Source: Pseudomonas guariconensis
Lineage (GTDB): Bacteria; Pseudomonadota; Gammaproteobacteria; Pseudomonadales; Pseudomonadaceae
Direction: 5' to 3'
Assembly (NCBI RefSeq): GCF_015680235.1
Contig: NZ_JADLJL010000002.1
Span: 186,001 to 250,000, forward strand
Length of the DNA stretch: 64,000 bases
The notes under the pieces were generated by a model that was not told where the DNA came from, made no database searches, and worked only from the letters and a program-made list of their open reading frames with translations. How positions within the stretch are numbered: position 1 is the first letter of the stretch; each line of letters starts with the position of its first letter. Below are positions 35,952 through 44,031 of the stretch, in pieces. A program made the position numbers and the translations under genes.

Positions 35952-36416
35952 ATGAACGCAATCGAGCTGTTGACCCATGACCACGAGACCGTGAAGAAGC
36001 TGCTGGCGGACCTGTCGGCGACCACCGAGCGTGCGGTGAAAAAGCGCAGTGAACTGCTGGCGCGCCTGGAGCAGGAACTGCAGATCCATACCACCATCGA
36101 AGAGGAGATCTTCTACCCCGCCCTCAGGAAAGTCGGCGGCAAGGAAGACGAGAAGATGTACTACGAAGCCAAGGAAGAGCATCGCACGGTCGATTCGCTG
36201 GTGCTGCCCGACCTGCTGCAGACCCAGCCGGATACCGTGGAGTTCGCCGGCCGGGTCAAGGTTCTCAAGGAGCTGCTTGAACACCATATCGAAGAAGAGG
36301 AGGGCGAGATGTTCCCGCGGGCGCAGGAGCTGTTCGACAAAGCAGCCCTCGACGAGCTCGGCCAGGCCATGCAGGCACAGAAAAAACTGCTCAAGGGCGA
36401 TCGCCGCGCTGCCTGA
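35952..36416 (+). CDS. Hemerythrin HHE domain protein
   Basis: 154 aa, two hemerythrin-type helical halves. Metal-binding pattern: H9-D-H-E, H in LQIHTTIEEEIFYP (about residues 46-59), the H of K-E-E-H-R near 77 and the H-H of ELLEHHIEEEE near 103. Such proteins bind a di-iron site and sense or detoxify oxygen or reactive nitrogen and oxygen species. It follows the Mn catalase gene in the same direction, supporting an oxidative stress role, and is closed by a good terminator. Confidence 0.9.
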   Translation: MNAIELLTHDHETVKKLLADLSATTERAVKKRSELLARLEQELQIHTTIEEEIFYPALRKVGGKEDEKMYYEAKEEHRTVDSLVLPDLLQTQPDTVEFAGRVKVLKELLEHHIEEEEGEMFPRAQELFDKAALDELGQAMQAQKKLLKGDRRAA

Positions 36417-36423
36417 CCCTTCA

Positions 36424-36457
36424 CCCACGGCTGGTATTGCCCAGCCGTGGGTTTCCT
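36424..36457 (+). terminator. Terminator after the hemerythrin gene
   Basis: Perfect 11-bp stem CCCACGGCTGG / CCAGCCGTGGG (36424-36434 and 36441-36451) with loop TATTGC, followed by TTTCCT. It starts 7 bases past the stop codon. Confidence 0.75.
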
Positions 36458-36484
36458 GCCGTGAACCTGCCGAGGTGACCGACC

Positions 36485-36703
36485 ATGGCCCAGCACCTGT
36501 TTCTCATCAGCTACATCCTCGATAACCAGCCTGGCACCTGTGAAATGCGCAGCGATGACGAAACCGTCAGCCAGGAGCATGCCCGCAGCTACCTGCAAGG
36601 GCTTCATCGGACAGAGGCGTCATCATTCACCGACATCCAGGTCCAGCGTCTGGAGCATGACCACGAGCCGGGCACCTCGCCTGCGCATTACCAGCAACCC
36701 TGA
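36485..36703 (+). CDS. Small conserved hypothetical protein, 72 aa
   Basis: Good CGAGGTGA site before the ATG. The protein is acidic and soluble with no signal peptide: an N-terminal FLISYILDNQPGTCEM strand region, a short helix and a charged, His-rich tail. I do not recognise a named domain. Its place just behind the stress cluster, after a terminator, suggests a separate small stress-linked transcript. Confidence 0.65.
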   Translation: MAQHLFLISYILDNQPGTCEMRSDDETVSQEHARSYLQGLHRTEASSFTDIQVQRLEHDHEPGTSPAHYQQP

Positions 36704-36712
36704 ACCCTTGCC

Positions 36713-36832
36713 GGGGCCGCTGTGCGGCCCATCGCGGGGCAAGCCCGCTCCCACAGGCCTACCGCTGCCCGTAGGCCCGCGAAATCCCTGTAGGAGCGGG
36801 CTTGCCCCGCGATCAAGGGCGAAGCCCTTGCC
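36713..36832. repeat. REP pair (BIME)
   Basis: REP core at 36731-36755 (ATCGCGGGGCAAGCCCGCTC) and its inverted partner at 36788-36832 (GAGCGGGCTTGCCCCGCGAT, then CAAGGGCGAAGCCCTTG). Lies between convergent genes. Confidence 0.85.
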
Positions 36833-36878
36833 ATGCGGTCGCGTTTCCAGGTCCTTTCCACAGCGCAGACGCCAAAGA

Positions 36879-37934
36879 TCACCCATCCGGCCCCAGCAGA
36901 TATTCGACCAGGGTGGCCGCGCAGGCATCGATGCCTTCGTCGAGTACAATTTCGACGCCATGGGTATTTTCCGTCGGAATCGCCAGGCAGCCGGCTCGTG
37001 CCGCAATGCCGGAACTCATCACCGCGCTGGCATCGGAGGCGAAATCCACCAGCAGCGCGGCCTGAGCCTGATAGCCGGCGCGCTGGGCGGCGCGCATCAG
37101 CGCGCGGACCACCGACGGCGTGTAATAGCCTTTCTGATCGCCCGTATTGACGATCGGATCGGCGCAAAGGCGCGTGCCGTACTCCTCGAGCACCGGGCCG
37201 ACTTCCAGGGCAATGACGGTATCGCCTGGCAGTCTGGATGCGGCGTACATGGCGCCGGCATTGGATTCTTCTTCCAACGTGGTGCACACGAACCAGACGT
37301 CCTGCGCCAATTCATCGCGTCGCCTGCGCAACAGACGGGCCGCGGCGATGGCCGCCACCAGCGGCGCACGGTCGTCGAGAAAATGCGCGGCCACGGCATC
37401 GGGCAAGCGATACGGCTGGCGCCAGTGACGGCTGAGCACGACCCGGGTCCCCGGCCGCACCCCAAGGCGCGCAAGGTCGTCAGGCGAGCTGCGTGTCACC
37501 ACATGCACGTCCTGCCAGTGCACCGCGCCTGAAGTCACATGCTGACCGACGGCCGAGCCGCTGCTGGCATGCATCGAGCCATACGACAGCACGCCCGGCA
37601 GGGTCTGGTGGTCAGCCAGGATCTCCACTGGGCAGACACCGAAGCTGATCGGCTGTGCGCCACCGAGCGCGGTGACCTCCAACGTGCCGTCCTGCTTCAC
37701 CCGCTTCACGATCATGGCGATCTCGTCCATATGCGCCATGACCCGGATGCTGTCCTGCGGCTGGCTGGGCGTTGCGGCGCGCAACAGCCCCAGTACGTTG
37801 CCTGCGCGGTCGACCTGCACCTCATCGCAGCATTCGGCCAATGCGGCCCGGCAGATCTGCCGGACTTCGTCTTCCTGGCCGCCGGGGCCGTAGGCCAGGA
37901 GCAGAGCTTCGAGAAGTGTTCGGGTGGTTTGCAT
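36879..37934 (-). CDS. M42 family metallopeptidase (glutamyl/tetrahedral aminopeptidase-like)
   Basis: 351 aa. Di-metal aminopeptidase of the M42 family. The metal and catalytic residues are recognisable: A-H-M-D-E near residue 67 (His ligand), LDDRAPL near residue 166 (bridging Asp), TTLEEESNAGAM near residue 199 (catalytic Glu and Glu ligand), and ENTHGVEI near residue 323 (last His ligand). It probably trims peptides in the cytoplasm as a large oligomer, as known for the family. The EEV of typical members is EES here. Transcribed leftward; the terminator just to its right belongs to a separate minus-strand RNA. Confidence 0.88.
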   Translation of the reverse strand: MQTTRTLLEALLLAYGPGGQEDEVRQICRAALAECCDEVQVDRAGNVLGLLRAATPSQPQDSIRVMAHMDEIAMIVKRVKQDGTLEVTALGGAQPISFGVCPVEILADHQTLPGVLSYGSMHASSGSAVGQHVTSGAVHWQDVHVVTRSSPDDLARLGVRPGTRVVLSRHWRQPYRLPDAVAAHFLDDRAPLVAAIAAARLLRRRRDELAQDVWFVCTTLEEESNAGAMYAASRLPGDTVIALEVGPVLEEYGTRLCADPIVNTGDQKGYYTPSVVRALMRAAQRAGYQAQAALLVDFASDASAVMSSGIAARAGCLAIPTENTHGVEIVLDEGIDACAATLVEYLLGPDG

Positions 37935-37960
37935 CGCTCGTCATCCTGAGGCGGGACATT

Positions 37961-37985
37961 AAAAAAAGCCCGTCCGAAGACGGGC
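37961..37985 (-). terminator. Strong minus-strand Rho-independent terminator with no protein gene upstream
   Basis: GCCCGTC / GACGGGC stem (37968-37974 and 37979-37985) with a CGAA loop on the plus strand (TTCG tetraloop on the minus strand), followed on the minus strand by seven T. It is a textbook terminator for a transcript that comes from the right, where no minus-strand protein gene exists before mqo, which is on the plus strand. Confidence 0.8.
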
Positions 37986-38110
37986 CAAGACCTGATGTGG
38001 AGAGTCGAACCGACCCTACAGGGTTTCTGAGTGGCAAGCCGTGCGGATACTCCAGTCTGTTTTGCAACCTGGCGACGAATGGTGCCGTCGCCAGGCCAAT
38101 GAACGTTCGC
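37961..38110 (-). ncRNA. Candidate small RNA upstream of mqo
   Basis: On the minus strand a 10-bp perfect hairpin (CCTGGCGACG / CGTCGCCAGG, 38095 to 38068) is followed by about 80 bases with further small hairpins (CCC-TGTA-GGG; GTCG-GTT-CGAC) and then the TTCG terminator. The order of hairpin, body and terminator is typical of a bacterial sRNA. The 5' end is a guess, as no clear promoter was found. It resembles none of the Rsm, Crc or Prr RNAs I know. Confidence 0.4.
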
Positions 38111-38273
38111 AATGCGCTGTTTCGAACGATAGGGCGCACTTCAACTGGAGGCCCTTGGAAAGTTGCGCTAACTATCTAAAAGGCTGACTTCGCTTGCGAG
38201 GCCGATTCCAGGGCATATGCCCCGGGCAATACATGGAGTACAGATCGAGGCGAGACGCCTCGCAGGAGAACAC

Positions 38274-39857
38274 ATGAAGATCACGGGAACCTTGAAATGG
38301 GCCTTGCTGGGCCTGACGTGCAGCGTGCTCAGCGCCCAGGCCGCCGAGACCAGGAAGGTCGATGTGCTGCTGGTCGGCGGCGGTATCATGAGCTCCACCC
38401 TGGCGGTGTGGCTCAATGAACTGGAGCCTGGCTGGTCCATGGAAATGGTCGAGCGCCTGGACAAGGTCGCCGAGGAGAGCTCCAACGGCTGGAACAATGC
38501 CGGCACCGGGCATTCGGCTCTGGCCGAGTTGAACTACACGCCGGAAAAGAACGGCAAGATCGATATCACCAAGGCCATCGACATCAACGAGTCGTTCCAG
38601 ATTACCCGGCAGTTCCTCGCCTGGCAGGTCAAGCAAGGCGTGCTGAAGAACCCGCGCTCGTTCATCAACACCACGCCGCACATGAGTTTCGTCTGGGGCG
38701 AAGACAATATCCGGTTTCTGAAGAAGCGCTACGAGGCGCTCCAGGCAAGCCCGCTGTTCAAACCCATGCAGTATTCCGAAGACCCCGAGCAGATCCGCAA
38801 ATGGGTGCCGCTGATGATGGAGGGGCGCGACCCCAACCAGAAGCTTGCGGTGACCTGGACGCCCATCGGCACCGACGTCAATTTCGGCGAGATCACCCGT
38901 CAATACGTTGGCTACCTGCAGGGCAGGCCGAACTTCGACCTGAAGCTGTCCACGGAGGTCGAAGACATTACCCGCAACGACGACGGCTCCTGGCACGTCG
39001 AGTACAAGAACCTCAAGGACGGCACCAAGGCCGCGACCGACGCCAAGTTCCTGTTCATCGGCGCGGGTGGTGCCGCGTTGCCACTGCTGCAGAAGTCCGG
39101 TATCCCTGAGGCCAAGGACTACGCAGGCTTTCCAGTCGGTGGCTCGTTCCTGGTCACCGAGAATCCGGAGCTTGCCCAGCGCCACATGGCCAAGGCCTAC
39201 GGCATTGCCGCCACCGGGGCACCGCCGATGTCGGTGCCGCACCTGGACACCCGCGTGCTCGACGGCAAGCGCATGATCCTGTTCGGCCCGTTTGCCACCT
39301 TCTCCACACGCTTTCTCAAGGAGGGCTCGCTGCTCGACCTGTTCGCCAGCATGTCGCTGCACAACACCTGGCCGATGGTGCGGGTGGGCGTGCGTGAGTT
39401 CGACCTGGTGCAATACCTGGTCGGCCAGCTCATGCAGTCCGACGACGACCGCTTCGAAGCGTTGCAGACGTACTTCCCGCACGCCAAGAAGGAAGACTGG
39501 CGCCTCTGGCAAGCAGGCCAGCGCGTGCAGATCATCAAGCAGGACGACGAGCTGGGTGGTGTATTGAAGCTCGGTACCGAGGTGGTCATGGCCCAGGACG
39601 GTAGCATCGCCGGTCTGCTGGGCGCCTCGCCGGGCGCTTCGACCGCACCGCCGATCATGCTCGACCTGCTGCACAAGGTATTCAAGGACAAAGCCGCCTC
39701 CGCGCCATGGCAAGAGAAGTTCCGGCAGATCATCCCGTCCTATGGCCTTCGCTTGAACGATCACCCGGACAAGCTTCACGAGGAGTGGGCCTACACCAAC
39801 GAGACCTTGCAGCTGGCGCCACCGACGGAGGGTGAAACCCAGGTCGCGGCGCCATAA
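38274..39857 (+). CDS. mqo: Malate:quinone oxidoreductase with N-terminal signal sequence
   Basis: 527 aa. FAD-dependent enzyme that oxidises malate to oxaloacetate and passes electrons to the quinone pool. ATG at 38274 follows CAGGAGA. The first 22 residues look like a signal or membrane-targeting sequence ([13 protein letters not shown]). The FAD-binding motif [14 protein letters not shown] is at about 29-42, with [18 protein letters not shown] near 68, a highly conserved Mqo segment, and [16 protein letters not shown] near 285. Size and motifs are those of an intact Mqo. It is monocistronic, with a sRNA candidate in its upstream region. Confidence 0.93.
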   Translation: MKITGTLKWALLGLTCSVLSAQAAETRKVDVLLVGGGIMSSTLAVWLNELEPGWSMEMVERLDKVAEESSNGWNNAGTGHSALAELNYTPEKNGKIDITKAIDINESFQITRQFLAWQVKQGVLKNPRSFINTTPHMSFVWGEDNIRFLKKRYEALQASPLFKPMQYSEDPEQIRKWVPLMMEGRDPNQKLAVTWTPIGTDVNFGEITRQYVGYLQGRPNFDLKLSTEVEDITRNDDGSWHVEYKNLKDGTKAATDAKFLFIGAGGAALPLLQKSGIPEAKDYAGFPVGGSFLVTENPELAQRHMAKAYGIAATGAPPMSVPHLDTRVLDGKRMILFGPFATFSTRFLKEGSLLDLFASMSLHNTWPMVRVGVREFDLVQYLVGQLMQSDDDRFEALQTYFPHAKKEDWRLWQAGQRVQIIKQDDELGGVLKLGTEVVMAQDGSIAGLLGASPGASTAPPIMLDLLHKVFKDKAASAPWQEKFRQIIPSYGLRLNDHPDKLHEEWAYTNETLQLAPPTEGETQVAAP

Positions 39858-40057
39858 GGCGCTCAGCTGAGGCGTTGCGGTGCGATTTCCTGACGCATGG
39901 AACAGGGATGACATCAGAGGCGCCGCAGCCAACCTCGATGGCTCGTCTAGACTTAAATTCCGGGCCCGCTTCGCAAGGGGCCCGCACCATCCATCCGACC
40001 ACCGCCCCCCGGACCGGACGTCGCCGACGGTGGCCTTCTTGCAGAGGAGGGTAGGTC

Positions 40058-41104
40058 ATGGACGAGTCGAGGCTTCATGAATTCATGGGCAAACTGGTGG
40101 GCGACATGGGCGCTGCGGCGACCCTGGCCAATGTCATCCTGGGGGACGAGCTGGGGCTGTACCGGGCCATGGCCGACAGCCAACCGGTGACGCCCGAGGT
40201 GTTGGCGCAGCGCACCGGTTGCCATCCGCGGCTGTTGCGCGAATGGCTCAGCGCCCAGGTGGCGGCGGGCTACATGGTCCACCAGGACGGCGCGTTCAGC
40301 TTGCCCGAGGAGCAGGCCATGGCCTTGGCCATCGAGGAGTCCCCGGCCTATATGGCCGGCGGTGCGGCGGTGGTGGCGTCCCTGTTCCACGACAAAGACA
40401 AGCTGGTCGCGGCCATGCGCGGCGATGGCGGCCTGGCCTGGGGCGATCACCACCCGTGCATGTTCAGCGGCACCGAGCGGTTCTTCCGCCCCGGCTACCG
40501 GACGTTCCTGGTGGCAGACTGGTTGCCGGCGCTCGAGGGCGTTACCGCTAAGCTGCAGGCAGGGGCCAAGGTGGCCGATGTCGGTTGCGGCCATGGCGCC
40601 TCGACCATCGTCATGGCCCAGGCGTTTCCCGCCTCGCAGTTCATCGGCTACGACTACCACGGGCCCTCGATCGTCATTGCCAACCAACGTGCCGAACAAG
40701 CCGGCGTAGCCAGCCAGGTGCGCTTCGAGCAGGCGTCTGCCAAGGATTACCCGGGCAAAGACCACGACCTGGTGTGCTTCTTCGATTGCCTGCACGACAT
40801 GGGCGACCCGGTGGGTGCGGCACGCCACGCCTACCAGGCGCTCAAGAATGACGGCACGGTGATGCTGGTCGAGCCCTATGCCGAGGACTCGCTGGAGGGC
40901 AACCTCAACCCGGTGGGGCGGCTGTTCTATGCGGCGTCGACGTTCATCTGCACGCCGAACTCACTGTCCCAGGAGGTGGGATTGGGCCTTGGGGCCCAGG
41001 CTGGGGAAGCGCGCTTGCGGGCGGTGTTCGAGGAGGCGGGGTTCAGCCGGTTCCGGCGGGCGACGCAGACGCCGTTCAACCTGATCCTGGAGGCGCGCAA
41101 GTAG
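40058..41104 (+). CDS. Class I SAM-dependent methyltransferase with N-terminal winged helix
   Basis: 348 aa. GAGGAGGGTAGG site before the ATG. The N-terminal ~100 residues form a winged-helix dimerisation domain (ATLANVILGDELGLYRAM, L-A-Q-R-T-G-C-H-P-R-L-L-R-E-W-L). The Rossmann methyltransferase domain starts at about residue 165 with motif I VADVGCGHGAST near 175, the acidic residue after strand 2 in IGYDYHG near 199, and CFFDCLHDMGDP near 247. The architecture is of the Rv2258c/O-methyltransferase-like type. The substrate is unknown; there is no biosynthetic neighbour. Confidence 0.85.
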   Translation: MDESRLHEFMGKLVGDMGAAATLANVILGDELGLYRAMADSQPVTPEVLAQRTGCHPRLLREWLSAQVAAGYMVHQDGAFSLPEEQAMALAIEESPAYMAGGAAVVASLFHDKDKLVAAMRGDGGLAWGDHHPCMFSGTERFFRPGYRTFLVADWLPALEGVTAKLQAGAKVADVGCGHGASTIVMAQAFPASQFIGYDYHGPSIVIANQRAEQAGVASQVRFEQASAKDYPGKDHDLVCFFDCLHDMGDPVGAARHAYQALKNDGTVMLVEPYAEDSLEGNLNPVGRLFYAASTFICTPNSLSQEVGLGLGAQAGEARLRAVFEEAGFSRFRRATQTPFNLILEARK

Positions 41105-41123
41105 CAGGATCCGTGGTCGTCCT

Positions 41124-41222
41124 CTGTGGGAGCGGGCTTGTCCCGCGATTGGGGCGGGCCTGATATCACCGGCGCTTGGCAAGGGCTTCGCCCTTGATCG
41201 CGGGACAAGCCCGCTCCCACCG
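41124..41222. repeat. REP pair (BIME)
   Basis: Core GAGCGGGCTTGTCCCGCGAT at 41130-41149 and an inverted REP at 41177-41220 (GCAAGGGCTTCGCCCTTGAT, then CGCGGGACAAGCCCGCTCC). Lies between the convergent methyltransferase and carboxynorspermidine genes. Confidence 0.85.
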
Positions 41223-41272
41223 GTACAGCGGGGATAACAGGATCTGCGAATAAACTGGACCTGAAAGCAGAA

Positions 41273-41292
41273 GGGGCGCCATCTGGCGCCCC
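41273..41292 (-). terminator. Terminator of the carboxynorspermidine operon
   Basis: GGGGCGCCA / TGGCGCCCC stem (41273-41281 and 41284-41292) just after the stop codon at 41306, followed on the minus strand by TTCTGCTTTC, a modest T-rich tail. It is nearly symmetric and may work in both directions. Confidence 0.6.
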
Positions 41293-41305
41293 TTCCGTTC
41301 GTAGC

Positions 41306-42550
41306 TTAGGCTTGTGCGTCCCAAGGACGGTCGCCTTTTTCGTCTTTCACGCGGGTCGGCAGGCCCATGACGTCCAGCGCCTTGAGGAACGGCTCGGCCG
41401 GCAGCTCCTCGACGTTGACCATGCGCTTGGCATCCCACTCGCCGCGTGCGACCAGCAGGGCCGCGGCCACCGGCGGTACACCGGCGGTATAGGAAATGCC
41501 CTGGCTATCGGTCTCGGCGAAGGCTTCTTCGTGGTCGGCCACGTTGTAGATGAACACTTCGCGCGGCTGGCCATCCTTGGTGCCTTTGACCAGGTCACCG
41601 ATGCAGGTCTTGCCGGTGTACCCCGGGGCCAGCGAGGATGGGTCGGGCAGGACGGCCTTGACGACCTTCAGCGGTACCACTTCCAGGCCTTCGGCGGTCT
41701 TGACCGGCTGTTCGGACAGCAGGCCCAGGTTCTTCAGCACGGTGAACACATTGATGTAGTGCTCGCCGAAACTCATCCAGAAGCGGATGTTCGGCACGTC
41801 GAGGTTCTTCGACAGCGAGTGCACTTCGTCGTGGCCGGTCAGGTAGAGGTTCTGTGAGCCCACTACCGGCAGGTCGTCGGTGCGCTTGACCTCGAACATC
41901 GTGTTGCTGGTCCACTGGCTGTTCTGCCAGCTCCAGACTTGCCCGGTGAATTCGCGGAAGTTGATTTCCGGGTCGAAGTTGGTGGCGAAATACTTGCCAT
42001 GGGAGCCGGCATTGACGTCGAGAATGTCGATCGAGTCAATGCGGTCGAAATACTGTTGCTGCGCAAGTTTGGCGTAGCTGTTCACCACACCCGGGTCGAA
42101 ACCGACGCCGAGAATGGCGGTGATATTCTTCTGCTGGCACTCTTCGAGGTGTTTCCACTCGTAGTTGCCATACCAGGGCGGCGTTTCGCAGATCTTGCCT
42201 GGTTCTTCGTGGATCGCGGTGTCCAGGTAGGCGGCACCGGTGTCGATGCAGGCGCGCAGCACCGACATGTTGAGGAAGGCAGAGCCAACGTTGATCACGA
42301 TCTGCGATTCGGTCTCGCGGATCAGTGCCTTGGTCGCCTCGACATCGAGGGCATTGAGCGCAAAGGCCTGGATGTCGGCGGGTACCTTCAGGCTACCCTT
42401 GGCCTTGACGCTGTCGATGATGGCCTGGCATTTGGAGATGTTCCGTGACGCAATGGCAATACGACCGAGCTCGTCGTTATGCTGCGCACACTTGTGGGCC
42501 ACCACCTTGGCGACACCTCCTGCACCAATGATAAGAACGTTCTTCTTCAA
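41306..42550 (-). CDS. Carboxynorspermidine synthase/dehydrogenase (saccharopine dehydrogenase family)
   Basis: 414 aa. Makes carboxynorspermidine or carboxyspermidine from aspartate semialdehyde and a diamine with NADPH, the first committed step of the alternative polyamine route. The NAD(P)-binding motif is at the start (VLIIGAGGVAKVVAHKC), with INVGSAFLNMSVLRACIDTGAAYLD near 90-112, and G-V-G-F-D-P-G near 149, as in the LYS9-like carboxynorspermidine synthases. The start codon is TTG (42548-42550) with AAGGAG 12 bases upstream. The partner decarboxylase nspC lies just upstream in the same operon, 33 bases away. Confidence 0.9.
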   Translation of the reverse strand: MKKNVLIIGAGGVAKVVAHKCAQHNDELGRIAIASRNISKCQAIIDSVKAKGSLKVPADIQAFALNALDVEATKALIRETESQIVINVGSAFLNMSVLRACIDTGAAYLDTAIHEEPGKICETPPWYGNYEWKHLEECQQKNITAILGVGFDPGVVNSYAKLAQQQYFDRIDSIDILDVNAGSHGKYFATNFDPEINFREFTGQVWSWQNSQWTSNTMFEVKRTDDLPVVGSQNLYLTGHDEVHSLSKNLDVPNIRFWMSFGEHYINVFTVLKNLGLLSEQPVKTAEGLEVVPLKVVKAVLPDPSSLAPGYTGKTCIGDLVKGTKDGQPREVFIYNVADHEEAFAETDSQGISYTAGVPPVAAALLVARGEWDAKRMVNVEELPAEPFLKALDVMGLPTRVKDEKGDRPWDAQA

Positions 42551-42583
42551 TTTACCTGTTGCTCCTTACTCAAAGGGCCTGCC

Positions 42584-43681
42584 TCAGGACAGGCTGGAAA
42601 CGTAGTCTTCGAAACCGAACTCGCGCACCACCTCGACGCTGCCGTCGAGCTGCTTGACCACGATGGCCGGCATCTTCAGACCGTTGAACCAGTTTTTCTT
42701 GACCATGGTATAGCCCGCCGCGTCGATGAACGACAGGCGATCACCGATGGCCAGGGGCTTGTCGAACTGGTACTCGCCGAAGATATCGCCGGCCAGGCAC
42801 GACTTGCCGCAGACCATGTAGGTGTGCGCGCCATCGTTGGGCGCCATCTTGGCATTCAGGCGGTAGATCAGCAGGTCGAGCATGTGCGCTTCGATGGAGC
42901 TGTCCACCACGGCCAGGTGCTTGCCGTTGTACAAGGTGTCGAGCACGGTGACTTCCAGCGAGGCACTCTGGGTGATCGCCGCTTCGCCCGGCTCCAGGTA
43001 CACCTGCACGCCGTAGGTTTCGGAGAAGGCCTTCAGGCGTGCGCAGAATGCATCCAGGGCATAGTCTTCGCCGGTGAAGTGGATGCCGCCCCCCAGGCTC
43101 ACCCACTCGACCTTGTGCAGCAGGTGGCCGAAGCGCTCCTCGATGTGCGTGAGCATCTTGTCGAACAGGCCGAAATCACCGTTCTCGCAGTTGTTGTGGA
43201 ACATGAAGCCGGAGATCTGCTCGATCACTTGCTCGATCTTTTCCGGGTCCCACTCGCCCAGGCGGCTGAAGGGGCGTGCAGGGTCGGCCAGCAAGTAGTC
43301 TGAGCTGCTCACCTGCGGGTTGACGCGCAGGCCGCGGACCTTGCCTTCGGAGCGCTCGGCGAAGCGCTGCAACTGGCCGATGGAGTTGAAGATGATCTTG
43401 TCGCAGTTCTCGAGCATCTCCTCGATCTCGTCGTCGGCCCAGGCCACGCTGTAGGCGTGGGTTTCGCCGGCGAACTTCTGGCGGCCGAGCTTGAGCTCGT
43501 AGAGCGACGAGGAGGTGGTGCCATCCATGTATTGCTGCATCAGGTCGAACACCGACCAGGTGGCGAAGCACTTGAGTGCCAGCAGGGCCTTGGCCCCGGA
43601 CTGCTCGCGCACGTAGGCGATCTTCTGCATGTTGCCCAGCAGCTTCTGTTTGTCGATGAGGTAGTACGGCGTCTTGATCAT
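42584..43681 (-). CDS. nspC: Carboxynorspermidine decarboxylase
   Basis: 365 aa. PLP-dependent fold-type III enzyme that decarboxylates carboxynorspermidine or carboxyspermidine to norspermidine or spermidine. The PLP lysine lies in the segment LLALKCFATWSV (about residues 33-44), the glycine-rich VSLGGGIHF near 193 binds phosphate, and YLEPGEA near 234 and the C-D-C counterpart V-C-G-K-S-C-L-A-G-D near 292 complete the active site across the dimer. First gene of the operon. Confidence 0.93.
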   Translation of the reverse strand: MIKTPYYLIDKQKLLGNMQKIAYVREQSGAKALLALKCFATWSVFDLMQQYMDGTTSSSLYELKLGRQKFAGETHAYSVAWADDEIEEMLENCDKIIFNSIGQLQRFAERSEGKVRGLRVNPQVSSSDYLLADPARPFSRLGEWDPEKIEQVIEQISGFMFHNNCENGDFGLFDKMLTHIEERFGHLLHKVEWVSLGGGIHFTGEDYALDAFCARLKAFSETYGVQVYLEPGEAAITQSASLEVTVLDTLYNGKHLAVVDSSIEAHMLDLLIYRLNAKMAPNDGAHTYMVCGKSCLAGDIFGEYQFDKPLAIGDRLSFIDAAGYTMVKKNWFNGLKMPAIVVKQLDGSVEVVREFGFEDYVSSLS

Positions 43682-44031
43682 TTAAAGGCCCCCGGCCAGG
43701 CCGGCCAAAAAAAGGACACGCATTGTGCCTTCACTTGGCACAGATCGAAAGGGTGGAAGGCGCATTTCGTCCGACCTGCAAGCGCATTTACTACCCTGGG
43801 TGCCCCTCGAGGGCGCCAAGGTGCTGTTCTTCAGTAAAACAGCAGAATGTGACTGTCGTAATCGCCCGGTAGGCATTGGTAGAAGGGCGTCTGGCAGCTT
43901 GCCTGGCCCGTGGCGAGCGCCTGGGATGGCCGATCACGCTGAAGTGCGAAGCATGGTTTGCAGTCATGTGCGTACTGGTACTTCTGCCGGTTCATACCCC
44001 GAAAATAGGCCACTAAGATTTAAATAAGAAA
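43682..44031. other. Gene-free 350-bp region between nspC and the TcA pseudogene
   Basis: Holds the upstream region of nspC (leftward) and the likely promoter remains of the dead TcA gene. Bases from about 43985 to 44030 are AT-rich. No open frame here looks like a gene. No REP element is seen. Confidence 0.55.

Larger units (their letters stand above)
37935..38273. other. Gene-free 339-bp region holding a structured RNA candidate
   Basis: No protein gene is supported in this stretch. It contains a minus-strand terminator (37961-37985) and a strong hairpin (38068-38095), described separately. The right part carries the leader of mqo with a CAGGAGA site at 38262-38268. Confidence 0.6.

Noticed and set aside
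34746..36428. Long minus-strand open frame of 560 codons
   Set aside because: It runs antisense through the KGG, Mn catalase and hemerythrin genes, each of which matches a known family. High GC creates long shadow frames.
37985..38060. tRNA or tmRNA on the minus strand (GGTTCGACTC resembles a T arm)
   Set aside because: The flanking bases do not pair into a T stem, there is no acceptor stem and no cloverleaf can be drawn.
38172..39932. Minus-strand open frame of 586 codons
   Set aside because: Antisense of mqo, which has clear FAD and family motifs.
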